From assembly GCA_023257755.1 (NCBI GenBank), contig JALRBM010000090.1:1-6443 (forward strand): DNA of 6,443 nt. The letters run 5' to 3'. The notes beneath the pieces are model-generated. The model was not told where the DNA came from. It saw nothing but the letters and a program-made list of their open reading frames with translations, and ran no database searches. The stretch is from Candidatus Saccharimonadia bacterium. GTDB lineage: Bacteria; Patescibacteriota; Saccharimonadia; Saccharimonadales; Saccharimonadaceae. Position numbers and translations under genes: made by a program. Shown piece after piece: positions 1 through 6,382 of this stretch; the stretch's first letter is position 1, and each line of letters begins with the position of its first letter.

Positions 1-1
1 G

Positions 2-856
2 TTCAAGGAAATCGGTTACTTACAATTCCTCCGAGATGTTGGTAAGCATTTCAGCATGACACAGCTACTCGACCGCGATTTCGTGCAAAAAAGAATCGGC
101 GAAGGCGGAGCAGGTATCAGCTATGCGGAGTTTAGCTATTCGCTGATCCAGGGATATGACTTCCTCTACCTTTACCGCGAAAAAGGAATCACCCTGCAAA
201 TCGCCGGAGCGGACCAGTGGGGAAACAGCATTTCCGGCGTGCAGTTGATTCGAAAACTCGAGGCCGGGGAGGCGCATATTTGGACGGCCCCGCTTATTAT
301 CAATAAGGCGACTGGGAAAAAGTTCGGCAAGTCCGAAGAAGGCTCGGTGTGGATTGATCCAGCCAAGACAAGCGCGTACAAGTTTTATCAGTTCTGGCTT
401 AATGTTGATGACGAAGGGGCGGTCGATTACCTAAAAATCTATACGCTTCTCTCCAAGGAAGAAATTGAGACGCTTGCGGACGAACATTCGGCTAATCCCC
501 GCACCCGAAAGGCACAGCATGTCCTAGCCCGTGAAGTGACGGCGCTTGTGCACGGTCTCGAGCGGTGCGCATCGGTGGAACGCGTGACGAAAGTTCTTTT
601 TGACGGTGCGGAAGTCGGTCAGTTGACGGATGAGGACCTGGACGCACTCGCCAATGAAATTCCTACTGTCGATGCAGGACAAACCGTCGTAGAAGTACTT
701 GTGAAGACGGATGTGTGTGCCAGCAACGGTGAGGCTAAACGCCTCATCGCAGGCGGTGCAGTTTCGGTAAATGGCCAGAAAATCGCCGACGATCAACCCC
801 TTCATGAACTTGCCTTGATCAAAAAAGGTAAAAACAGCTTCATTCTCGTTCGTTAA
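2..856 (+). CDS. tyrS: tyrosyl-tRNA synthetase, C-terminal part (5' end outside window)
   Basis: Cytoplasmic class I aminoacyl-tRNA synthetase that activates tyrosine with ATP and loads it onto tRNA-Tyr. The open frame runs back through the window edge: the codons before the ATG at 56 read FKEIGYLQFLRDVGKHFS, a typical TyrRS stretch, so that ATG is internal and not the start. About 284 codons are present; a bacterial TyrRS is usually about 420 residues, so roughly 135 N-terminal residues, including the HIGH motif, are missing. Visible signatures are the tyrosine-pocket segment QGYDFLYLY (about 150-176), AGADQWGNSISG (about 206-241), the KMSKS-equivalent KFGKS (320-334), and a C-terminal S4 RNA-binding domain from about 670 to the end (GEAKRLIAGGAVSVNGQKI). 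It ends TAA, 44 bases before the next gene; a new promoter lies in that gap. Identification is firm; the truncation comes only from the window edge. Confidence 0.97.
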   Translation, partial: FKEIGYLQFLRDVGKHFSMTQLLDRDFVQKRIGEGGAGISYAEFSYSLIQGYDFLYLYREKGITLQIAGADQWGNSISGVQLIRKLEAGEAHIWTAPLIINKATGKKFGKSEEGSVWIDPAKTSAYKFYQFWLNVDDEGAVDYLKIYTLLSKEEIETLADEHSANPRTRKAQHVLAREVTALVHGLERCASVERVTKVLFDGAEVGQLTDEDLDALANEIPTVDAGQTVVEVLVKTDVCASNGEAKRLIAGGAVSVNGQKIADDQPLHELALIKKGKNSFILVR

Positions 857-870
857 AATTGTTATATAAT
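843..870 (+). promoter_or_regulatory. putative sigma70-type promoter for the pgm-recG-rsmD unit
   Basis: A perfect TATAAT sits at 865-870, between the tyrS stop and the pgm start, in a locally AT-rich stretch. The best -35 candidate, TTCTCG at 843-848 with a 16-base spacer, matches the consensus at only three positions and lies inside the end of tyrS. Transcription would start near 877, giving a leader of about 25 bases. No terminator hairpin is visible between tyrS and pgm, so read-through from tyrS is also likely. The -10 is convincing; the -35 is weak. Confidence 0.5.
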
Positions 871-890
871 AAAGACTCGACCTAACAACA

Positions 891-899
891 AAGGAGGGG
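891..899 (+). promoter_or_regulatory. strong ribosome binding site of pgm
   Basis: AAGGAGGGG immediately precedes the ATG at 901 and contains the full AGGAGG core (892-897). The spacing of 3 bases is shorter than the usual 5-9. It fixes the pgm start. It is the only strong Shine-Dalgarno sequence placed before an annotated start in this window. Confidence 0.75.
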
Positions 900-900
900 T

Positions 901-2679
901 ATGTCTTTGACCGAAACGCTGACCCAGCACCTTTCTGGCAGTGCTGTTAAGAACATTACTGCGTGGCTGGAAGAGCCTAAATACAGCGAATACCGCAGTG
1001 AACTGATGGAAATGATTGAGGCGGAAAAGTGGCAGGAGCTTGAGGACTCTTTCTTTAAGGTGATCGAATTTGGCACGGCGGGTCGCCGCGGCACGACCGG
1101 GATCGGCTCGAACCGTATTAATAATGTTACTATCGGCGAATCTGCCCAGGCGCTCTGCATCTACGCCCGTTCATTTGATGACAAGGCGACCGACAAGGGA
1201 ATCGTCATTGCCTGTGATACCAGACTGAGTTCACCGGAACTTAGCCGCTACGTTGCCAGAGTCTGTGCCGCGAACGGATTTAAGACGTATTTGTTTGACA
1301 ATTTTCGCTCCACTCCTGAACTCAGTTTTGCAGTTCGGCACCTGGGGGCAATGACTGGAGTTGTCATCAGCGCAAGTCATAACCCGCCTGCCGATAATGG
1401 CTTTAAAGTATGCTGGACCGATGGTGGCCAACTTGTCGCGCCGCACGATAAAGGGGTACTAAAGGTTGCCGAAGAAATCAAAGAAATTCACGCGGTGGAT
1501 TTTGATGAAGCGCTGCGCGCAGGAAAAATTAGCATTATCGGTGCAGAAGTTGACGGTGCATATGTAGCGGCTGCCAGCTCGCAGGCCGAGGGGATGGCGC
1601 GCGATCTTCAGATTGTTTATTCACCTCTCCACGGTGCGGGGCAAACCAACGTGCTGCCGGTGCTCCAAAAAGCTGGTTTTGTAAATATTTCTCTTGTCGA
1701 AGACCAGATGGTACCCGATGGCAGCTTTCCCACGATTGAAGGCGGCAAGCCAAATCCTGAAGAGAAAGTCGCAAACGATAGGGCGGTTGCCCAGCTTCTT
1801 GCGGAAGGCGCTGATATTGCCATCACGAATGACCCCGACGCAGATAGGATTGGGGTAATAGTTCGCCAGGGGGAGGAGGCCGAGTACCTGACGGGTAATC
1901 AGGCCGCGGTTCTTGCCACCGATTACTCGCTAAAGAAGCTGCAAGAGAAGGGTGTCCTCACCTCGAAGCATTATATTGCCAAAACTATCGTCACGACGGA
2001 TATGCTAAAAGCTCTTGCTGACCACTACGGTGCAACGCTGTACGGTAACATGTTGATCGGATTTAAGTATATCGGTGAGCTGATCCTGAGTAAAGAATCG
2101 ACTGACGAGACGTTCGTTATCGGCGGCGAGGAAAGTTACGGCCTATTAAAAGGTGACTATGCCCGTGACAAGGACGGCGCGACCGGTGCGCTTCCCCTCG
2201 CCGAGTACGCCGCCGAGTTGAAACAAGAGGGTAAGACGCTTTACGACAGGCTCCTCGAGCTTTATGCGGAGCATGGGCTTTATGTTGAAAAGCTTGCGAA
2301 TGCTTATTTTATGGGGGCGAGTGGTTTTGAAACGATGCAAACGGTCATGGCCAAGCTTCGCGCTAATCCGCCCATAATGCTTGGCGGGCATCAAGTATCG
2401 GGCATCTCGGACTACCAGACTCTGGAACGTCGGGATATAGCTACAAATCAAGTGACAAGCATCGACTGTGTCCAAGGCAATGTCGTCGTACTAGAGTTCG
2501 ACGGTGATGCCCGTCGCCGCGTGACGATCCGTCCCAGCGGGACGGAGCCTAAGCTGAAGTTTTATATCCAATGGTTCGAGGAGTCTACGGATACTGTCGC
2601 TATCCGCACTCAGTATAAGGATGTCGAAAGCCACCTTGAAAATCTTTCCAAAACCCTCGAGGGTACGTTGCTACAGTAA
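901..2679 (+). CDS. phosphoglucomutase/phosphomannomutase family (alpha-D-phosphohexomutase)
   Basis: A 592-residue cytoplasmic enzyme that moves phosphate between C1 and C6 of a hexose, most likely glucose and/or mannose, feeding glycolysis or nucleotide-sugar synthesis. All four active-site elements of the superfamily are visible. The phosphoserine loop is SASHNPPADNGFK, with the catalytic Ser at about residue 159. The Mg-binding loop is DPDADR (311-316). The sugar-selecting loop is GGEESYG (408-414). The C-terminal phosphate-binding loop is RPSGTEPKLKF (from 544). The N-terminal FGTAGRRG block is also typical. The length, near 590 and not 450, and the GEESYG loop resemble the longer PgcA/PGM2-type enzymes, for example Bacillus PgcA (about 580), more than GlmM or short PMM. 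Substrate preference cannot be settled from sequence. The start is set by the Shine-Dalgarno sequence at 891-899. The gene ends 6 bases before recG, implying cotranscription. Confidence 0.93.
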   Translation: MSLTETLTQHLSGSAVKNITAWLEEPKYSEYRSELMEMIEAEKWQELEDSFFKVIEFGTAGRRGTTGIGSNRINNVTIGESAQALCIYARSFDDKATDKGIVIACDTRLSSPELSRYVARVCAANGFKTYLFDNFRSTPELSFAVRHLGAMTGVVISASHNPPADNGFKVCWTDGGQLVAPHDKGVLKVAEEIKEIHAVDFDEALRAGKISIIGAEVDGAYVAAASSQAEGMARDLQIVYSPLHGAGQTNVLPVLQKAGFVNISLVEDQMVPDGSFPTIEGGKPNPEEKVANDRAVAQLLAEGADIAITNDPDADRIGVIVRQGEEAEYLTGNQAAVLATDYSLKKLQEKGVLTSKHYIAKTIVTTDMLKALADHYGATLYGNMLIGFKYIGELILSKESTDETFVIGGEESYGLLKGDYARDKDGATGALPLAEYAAELKQEGKTLYDRLLELYAEHGLYVEKLANAYFMGASGFETMQTVMAKLRANPPIMLGGHQVSGISDYQTLERRDIATNQVTSIDCVQGNVVVLEFDGDARRRVTIRPSGTEPKLKFYIQWFEESTDTVAIRTQYKDVESHLENLSKTLEGTLLQ

Positions 2680-2685
2680 CAAAGT

Positions 2686-4716
2686 ATGAACCTTCTTTCG
2701 CCGCTTGAAAAGGTAAAAGGTGTCGGCCCAAAAACGGCTGAACAATTCAAGGCGGCCGGGCTTTTCACAGTGGGTGATCTGATCACTTTTTTACCACGTA
2801 CTCATGAAGACTTTTCTGAAGTGGTGCCTATCCTCGACATTCACCCAGGCAAGGCCACAATCCGGGCGCGATGTGAAAAGATAAGCACTCGCCCCGTTAG
2901 GCGGGGCCTGCGTCTGACGACTGCTGTCCTGGCTGACAACACCGGCAAACTCCAGGCTATCTGGTTCAACCAGCCTTACCGGGAAACCCAGCTGAAAGGA
3001 GGAGAGGAGTTCTACTTTTCTGGAGAATTCGAATTCAATTACAATCGCTATCAGCTGACGAATCCCAGTGCCGAAAAAGTGAGTGATATGCCCGTACAGA
3101 CGGACCGGCTGCTGCCCGTCTACCGGGCAATCAAGGGGTTAAAAAGCCAGCTGGTCAGAAAGATTCTTGCCGAACTGAGACCACTTATGACGATGCTCCC
3201 CGAGACGCTTCCTGCTGAAACGGTACGGGCCGAAAAATTAATGCCATATGCCGATGCTATTTTAGGGATGCACTTTCCAAAGACCACCGATGATATCAAG
3301 AAAGCACGGGAGCGACTGGCGTTTGAAGAGTTGTTTCAACTGCTCGTCGCGAGCCAACTGAACAGGCTGGCAAACGCCAAACTCACCGGCTGGCATATCC
3401 CGTTTGACCAGCCGGTCGTGGCGGCGTTTGTCCGTAAACTGCCGTTCGAACTGACGCGGGCACAGCGCCAGGCAGCCTGGGAAATTATTCAGGATTTTGA
3501 AAAGAAAACGCCGATGAACCGCCTTTTGCAGGGTGATGTCGGGTCAGGAAAAACCGTTGTGGCGGGATTGGCAGCCCGGCAGGCAGCGCACGGCGGGTTT
3601 CAGACGGCCTTGATGGCTCCAACCGAAATATTGGCATCCCAGCATGCTGAAACCTTACGGCAGTTACTCGAACCGTTCGGTGTCAGTGTCGGGCTGCTAA
3701 CGGGCGGTGTGAAGGGTACGGCCCGTAAGGTGCTCTATGAGCAAATACAGAACGGTGGCGTTAACGTTGTCGTTGGGACCCATGCCCTTATTCAGCAAGG
3801 TGTTGTGTTTCATAAACTAGGGTTTGTCGTGATCGATGAACAGCACCGCTTTGGGGTGCAGCAGCGCCAGGAGTTATTGAAAAAATCAAAGCACATGCCG
3901 CACCTTCTTGCGATGACAGCAACCCCGATTCCCCGTAGTTTAGCGCTGACGGTGTACGGCGAGCTGGACGTCAGTATTTTAAATGAACTTCCCAAAAATC
4001 GAAAACCGATTGCTACTAGAATATGGTCGCCAAATAGCCGGCCGCAACTCTACCAGGCAATAGACGAAGAGATAGCCAAAGGACGACAGGCCTATGTTAT
4101 CTGCAGCTTGATCGACGATAATCCCGACAATGAGGCGAAGAGTGTCCAGGCTGAATATAAAAGATTAAAAAACTCCGTTTTCAAGCATCGCAAAATCGGA
4201 TTGCTGCACGGTCGGTTAAAGTCAGACGAAAAAGACGAGGTAATGACACGCTTTTCAGAGGGCAGTCTGGATATTCTGGTAAGTACAACCGTGGTTGAAG
4301 TAGGCGTGGATGTTCCGAATGCTACGGTGATGATGATCGAGGATGCCGACCGGTTCGGCCTTAGCCAGCTGCACCAGCTGCGCGGAAGGGTCGGCCGTTC
4401 ATCGCACCAAAGTCATTGCTACTTAGTCATGAGTGATAGTTCAAAGCCGAGTGAGCGGCTGAAATATATCGAGCGTTCCAACGACGGATTCTATCTTGCC
4501 GAGGTTGACCTGCGCCTTCGTGGGCCTGGTGAGATCTACGGCCGCTCGCAGCATGGAGCGCTTAATCTTCAAATCGCCACGCTCTCCGACACAAAGTTGA
4601 TCGCGAGGGCGCAGAAGCAGGCTAAATCTTTCGCCCGTCATCCTGAAAATCTGCTACAATATAAGCAATTGGCCGCGCAGGTGGAAAAATATCAGCGGCT
4701 GACAACCCTGAACTAA
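2686..4716 (+). CDS. recG: ATP-dependent DNA helicase RecG
   Basis: A 676-residue superfamily 2 helicase, full length for RecG (about 680-690), that remodels stalled replication forks, R-loops and Holliday junctions. An N-terminal helix-hairpin-helix-like segment (VKGVGPKTAEQF, about 9-20) leads into the OB-fold wedge domain (about 55-150) that splits the fork. The motor follows: Walker A GDVGSGKT (283-290), DEQH box (384-387), motif III region TATPIPR (411-417), and motif VI RGRVGR (566-571). The C-terminal TRG-type segment DLRLRGPGEIYGRSQHG (from about 608) couples ATP hydrolysis to translocation. No key residue is missing. The start lies 6 bases after the pgm stop and has no recognisable Shine-Dalgarno sequence, so initiation is probably by translational coupling. 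The adjacent genes suggest a housekeeping operon and not a dedicated repair cluster. Confidence 0.97.
   Translation: MNLLSPLEKVKGVGPKTAEQFKAAGLFTVGDLITFLPRTHEDFSEVVPILDIHPGKATIRARCEKISTRPVRRGLRLTTAVLADNTGKLQAIWFNQPYRETQLKGGEEFYFSGEFEFNYNRYQLTNPSAEKVSDMPVQTDRLLPVYRAIKGLKSQLVRKILAELRPLMTMLPETLPAETVRAEKLMPYADAILGMHFPKTTDDIKKARERLAFEELFQLLVASQLNRLANAKLTGWHIPFDQPVVAAFVRKLPFELTRAQRQAAWEIIQDFEKKTPMNRLLQGDVGSGKTVVAGLAARQAAHGGFQTALMAPTEILASQHAETLRQLLEPFGVSVGLLTGGVKGTARKVLYEQIQNGGVNVVVGTHALIQQGVVFHKLGFVVIDEQHRFGVQQRQELLKKSKHMPHLLAMTATPIPRSLALTVYGELDVSILNELPKNRKPIATRIWSPNSRPQLYQAIDEEIAKGRQAYVICSLIDDNPDNEAKSVQAEYKRLKNSVFKHRKIGLLHGRLKSDEKDEVMTRFSEGSLDILVSTTVVEVGVDVPNATVMMIEDADRFGLSQLHQLRGRVGRSSHQSHCYLVMSDSSKPSERLKYIERSNDGFYLAEVDLRLRGPGEIYGRSQHGALNLQIATLSDTKLIARAQKQAKSFARHPENLLQYKQLAAQVEKYQRLTTLN
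4652..4660 (+). promoter_or_regulatory. possible internal extended -10 promoter in the recG 3' end
   Basis: TGCTACAAT fits the extended -10 pattern (TGn followed by a five-of-six TATAAT). It lies inside the last 65 bases of recG, about 65 bases ahead of the PLC-like gene. No reasonable -35 is present 16-18 bases upstream, where the sequence is GC-rich. It could give the last two genes some independent expression, but such motifs also arise by chance in coding sequence. Confidence 0.25.
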
Positions 4717-4725
4717 CACTACATC

Positions 4726-5535
4726 ATGTATTCTGGAACAACTTTTCGGACAAAGTCTGGCCGTATGATGGGCGTGCATCAAAAGATTGACCGCGTCGCT
4801 TTTCGCTATATTCAGAAAAAACTGAAGGCAAGAGCGGCCTTTCCTACGCTTCACCAAGTTCTTCATTTCGAAGGCTTGAACGGCCCCGACGGAGTCAAGC
4901 GCAAAAGTCCGGCTGTGGACGAGCCATGGCATTATATTGACCCGACTGATCCGAAAGACCGGGCAATCGTCGATATGATTAACGATCATATCTTCAATAT
5001 GTCTGCAGCGTTAAGGGCTAAAAATGTCGAAAGAGCGGCTTTTGAGGCGGCATGGATGGCGCACGCTATCGTTGATGGCCTAACACCGGCGCACCATTAC
5101 CCTCTGGAAGAAAAACTTGAGGAGCTTCGCGGAGGTGCTGGTCTTGAAACGCGTGTCTCCACAAAAGACAAGCTGGTGTTGCCGGGAAAAAATAGACGGC
5201 ACCAACTAAGGAACAATTGGGAATATTGGGGGGCGAAGGGTGTGATGACTACCCATCTCGCCTTTGAACTGGGGGTTGCGACCACAATTGTTCCGCTTCG
5301 GTTTGACGACCATGCGCCTTTGCCTGATGAGTATAAGAAAGTGGCGACAGAAGGCTTTGAGCCCGTGTTTTACGCGATGCTTCACGAAATTGCCGACATG
5401 GATATGTATAAGGAATTCAGCCGGACGGGATGGACGCGAAAGATGGCTACCGAGACACGAGAGACGCTTATTCCGTTAATGATCAAGGCAGTGGCCCTTG
5501 CCTGGTATAGTGCTATCGTTCAATCGGAGAAATAG
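4726..5535 (+). CDS. putative zinc-dependent phospholipase C / S1-P1 nuclease-fold protein
   Basis: A 269-residue protein that I cannot name as a gene. Its spaced histidines and acids match the metal ligands of the zinc phospholipase C / S1-P1 nuclease fold. These are His18 in VHQKIDRVAFRYI (like the first helix His of Bacillus cereus PLC), His69 in PWHYIDP, the diagnostic H-x3-D-x5-H as His113/Asp117/His123 in HAIVDGLTPAHHYP, and H-x3-E as His177/Glu181 in THLAFE. In B. cereus PLC the corresponding order is H14, H69, H118/D122/H128 and H142/E146. The gap before the last pair is about 54 residues here against 14, so there is an insertion (about 125-175, charged, with RNNWEYWG). No signal peptide or membrane segment is visible, although classical members are secreted. 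Substrate is unknown: phosphodiester hydrolysis is an inference from the ligands. There is no clear Shine-Dalgarno sequence; the start is 9 bases after recG, and Met14 or Met15 (ATG at 4765 or 4768) are alternative starts. The stop abuts the rsmD ATG. Confidence 0.6.
   Translation: MYSGTTFRTKSGRMMGVHQKIDRVAFRYIQKKLKARAAFPTLHQVLHFEGLNGPDGVKRKSPAVDEPWHYIDPTDPKDRAIVDMINDHIFNMSAALRAKNVERAAFEAAWMAHAIVDGLTPAHHYPLEEKLEELRGGAGLETRVSTKDKLVLPGKNRRHQLRNNWEYWGAKGVMTTHLAFELGVATTIVPLRFDDHAPLPDEYKKVATEGFEPVFYAMLHEIADMDMYKEFSRTGWTRKMATETRETLIPLMIKAVALAWYSAIVQSEK
5526..5529 (+). promoter_or_regulatory. ribosome binding site of rsmD inside the preceding gene
   Basis: GGAG ends 6 bases before the rsmD ATG and lies within the last codons of the PLC-like gene. 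The junction is TAGATG, stop codon directly abutting start codon. Together these support the chosen start and translational coupling of the two genes. Confidence 0.55.
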
Positions 5536-6081
5536 ATGAATGTTCGGATTATAAGTGGCAGGTTCGGAGGGCGGAAGATTGACGCTCCTGATAACGACCG
5601 CACGCATCCCATGGGCGAGCGGATCCGTAACGCATTATTCAATAGTATTGGACAGGAGATAGCGGGCAAAGAGATACTGGATGTGTTTGCCGGTACGGGT
5701 TCAATAGGACTTGAAGCACTAAGTAGGGGCGCCCGTCACGTCACGTTTGTGGAGCGCGACCGCCTGGCCCAAAAGATACTCGCCAAAAATATTATCAGCC
5801 TTGGCGCTGAGGAGCAGACAGCAATCATCCGGACTTCGGCGGCGAACTGGCTCGCAACCAAAGCGGATGTGTCGTTTGATATTATCTTTGCCGATCCGCC
5901 GTATCATGATCCACAGTTTTCCACAGCTTCAAAATTATTTGGGCTATTAAAGCCGGGCGGTCTTATGGTATTATCACACCCAGGTAGGGGTGAGGTACCG
6001 ACCAAAACCGGAGTTGTTGTGGTGGACAATCGTAGTTATGGAAACGCTTATCTCACCTTCTACCGCCGAGAAGACACCTAG
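5536..6081 (+). CDS. rsmD: 16S rRNA (guanine(966)-N(2))-methyltransferase RsmD
   Basis: A 181-residue Rossmann-fold methyltransferase, normal family length. It uses S-adenosylmethionine to methylate N2 of G966 (E. coli numbering) in 16S rRNA, near the P site, during 30S assembly. The N-terminal RIISGRFGGRKI followed by ERIRNALFNSI (29-38) is the RsmD-specific block. The SAM-binding motif I is LDVFAGTGSIGLEALSRGA (48-66), with an acidic ribose-binding residue in FVERD (71-75). The catalytic motif IV is DPPY (120-123). The C-terminal GLLKPGGLMVLSHP strand (from about 136) is typical. The start codon follows the previous stop directly, with GGAG 6 bases upstream. The stop codon TAG lies within the operon's terminator hairpin. 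In many bacteria rsmD is followed by coaD; here no gene follows on this strand. Confidence 0.96.
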   Translation: MNVRIISGRFGGRKIDAPDNDRTHPMGERIRNALFNSIGQEIAGKEILDVFAGTGSIGLEALSRGARHVTFVERDRLAQKILAKNIISLGAEEQTAIIRTSAANWLATKADVSFDIIFADPPYHDPQFSTASKLFGLLKPGGLMVLSHPGRGEVPTKTGVVVVDNRSYGNAYLTFYRREDT

Positions 6082-6099
6082 GAGGTGTTTTTTATTTTA
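6071..6099 (+). terminator. rho-independent terminator overlapping the rsmD stop codon
   Basis: ACACCT (6074-6079) pairs perfectly with AGGTGT (6083-6088) around a 3-base loop. The stem can be extended outward by AAG/TTT pairs, and a T-rich tract (TTTTTTATTTT) follows. The rsmD stop TAG (6079-6081) sits at the top of the stem and in the loop. It most likely ends the pgm-recG-PLC-like-rsmD transcript. The loop and right arm also spell AGGAGGTG (6080-6087), a perfect anti-Shine-Dalgarno complement, so a role as a ribosome binding site cannot be fully excluded. Confidence 0.75.
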
Positions 6100-6255
6100 A
6101 TGCAGTCAAGATTAGCGGCATTCCCGCCCAGGAACATCGTCCTAGGCGGGAACGGGCACATCTCACTCAGAAGGTGTTGGCGGAGGACAGGGCGGCGGCG
6201 TGCGCGGCACGACCGGACTTTCAGGGGTCGTTCCCCGTCCTGGAGTATGAAATAA
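6100..6255 (+). CDS. doubtful 51-codon arginine-rich ORF
   Basis: ATG at 6100 opens a frame to TAA at 6253-6255, encoding 51 residues of which about 15 are Arg (for example RRCWRRTGRRRARHDRTFRGR). A perfect AGGAGGTG lies 12 bases upstream, but it is part of the rsmD terminator hairpin and the spacing is long. The stretch is about two-thirds GC and rich in inverted repeats, and arginine-rich readings are what such DNA gives by chance. I recognise no domain. It is listed so the stretch is covered; a structured RNA or untranslated spacer is at least as likely. Confidence 0.15.
   Translation: MQSRLAAFPPRNIVLGGNGHISLRRCWRRTGRRRARHDRTFRGRSPSWSMK
6121..6152. repeat. 13-bp inverted repeat (hairpin) in the intergenic region
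   Basis: The left arm TTCCCGCCCAGGA (6121-6133) pairs with TCCTAGGCGGGAA (6140-6152) around a 6-base loop, with one C/A mismatch at 6129/6144. There is no T-tract on either side, so it is not an intrinsic terminator. It could be a stem of a structured RNA or a dyad site for a DNA-binding protein. Confidence 0.6.
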
Positions 6256-6259
6256 CACC
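6173..6259. ncRNA. candidate structured RNA domain (strand undetermined)
   Basis: Several pairings nest inside one another. The outer stem is GGTGTT (6173-6178) with AACACC (6254-6259). The middle stem is AGGAC (6184-6188) with GTCCT (6237-6241), continued after one mismatch by GGG (6190-6192) with CCC (6233-6235). Inside are two partly competing hairpins: CGTGC/GCACG (6199-6203 with 6207-6211) and ACGACC/GGTCGT (6209-6214 with 6226-6231). The domain is flanked by the 6121-6152 hairpin and, on the + strand, by the terminator at 6257-6299. I could not match it to SRP RNA, 6S RNA, tmRNA or RNase P RNA, and see no clear promoter for it. GC-rich DNA makes chance stems more likely. Confidence 0.2.
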
Positions 6260-6299
6260 ATAGAAAAAGGCCGTCATTTAGACAGCCTTTTTCTATGGT
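6257..6299. terminator. bidirectional terminator fused to the tRNA 3' end
   Basis: A perfect 15-bp inverted repeat: ACCATAGAAAAAGGC (6257-6271) and GCCTTTTTCTATGGT (6285-6299), with a 13-base loop that can form three further pairs (GTC/GAC). The AAAAAGGC...GCCTTTTT core is the usual layout of a terminator working on both strands. It would stop the tRNA transcript on the - strand and any + strand read-through past rsmD. The right arm extends into the tRNA gene, so the encoded ACCA end of the tRNA (complement of 6296-6299) is part of the stem. Confidence 0.75.
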
Positions 6300-6382
6300 A
6301 CGCGAGAGAGGACTTGAACCTCCACGCCCCGAAGGGCACTAGCACCTGAAGCTAGCGCGTCTACCAATTCCGCCACATCCGC
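6296..6382 (-). tRNA. tRNA-Leu (anticodon CAG), acceptor stem mismatched
   Basis: Read on the - strand, the 87-base gene has the class II shape. The D arm is GCG/CGC with GAATTGGTAGA. The anticodon arm is CTAGC-TTCAGGT-GCTAG with anticodon CAG, reading CUG leucine codons. The long variable arm is GCCC-TTCG-GGGC. The T arm is GGAGG-TTCAAGT-CCTCT. It ends with discriminator A73 (normal for Leu) and an encoded CCA. The acceptor is abnormal: 5' GCGGATG against 3' CTCGCGT pairs at positions 1-3 and 7, with G/G, A/C and U/U at positions 4-6. Starting two bases earlier (A at 6384), ATGCGG pairs with the 3' strand through 6 pairs, with AT bulged before the last G-C pair. It may be a functional odd tRNA, a hybrid of two tRNAs, or a sequence error. 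Confidence 0.85.

Noticed and set aside
56..58. ATG at 56 as the start of tyrS.
   Set aside because: The frame stays open to the window edge and the residues before it are conserved TyrRS sequence; starting there would also leave the protein without its N-terminal catalytic part.
2653..2664. 12-bp palindrome ACCCTCGAGGGT near the pgm stop.
   Set aside because: It lies within coding sequence, has no T-tract and no second copy that I can see; it is too short to set apart from chance.
2890..2909. GCCCCG/CGGGGC hairpin inside recG.
   Set aside because: Short, in-frame coding sequence of the wedge domain with normal residues and no terminator features.
4654..4989. 111-codon reading frame on the - strand across the recG/PLC-like junction.
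   Set aside because: It overlaps two well-supported + strand genes, shows no recognisable motif and has no sensible start context; it is a shadow frame, as are the other antisense frames under pgm, recG and rsmD.
6190..6256. GAAAGTCCGG on the - strand (6215-6224), resembling the conserved GAGGAAAGTCCGGGC block of RNase P RNA.
   Set aside because: The flanking bases do not fit the consensus, the second conserved core block is not present downstream, and the space before rsmD is far too short for a complete RNase P RNA.
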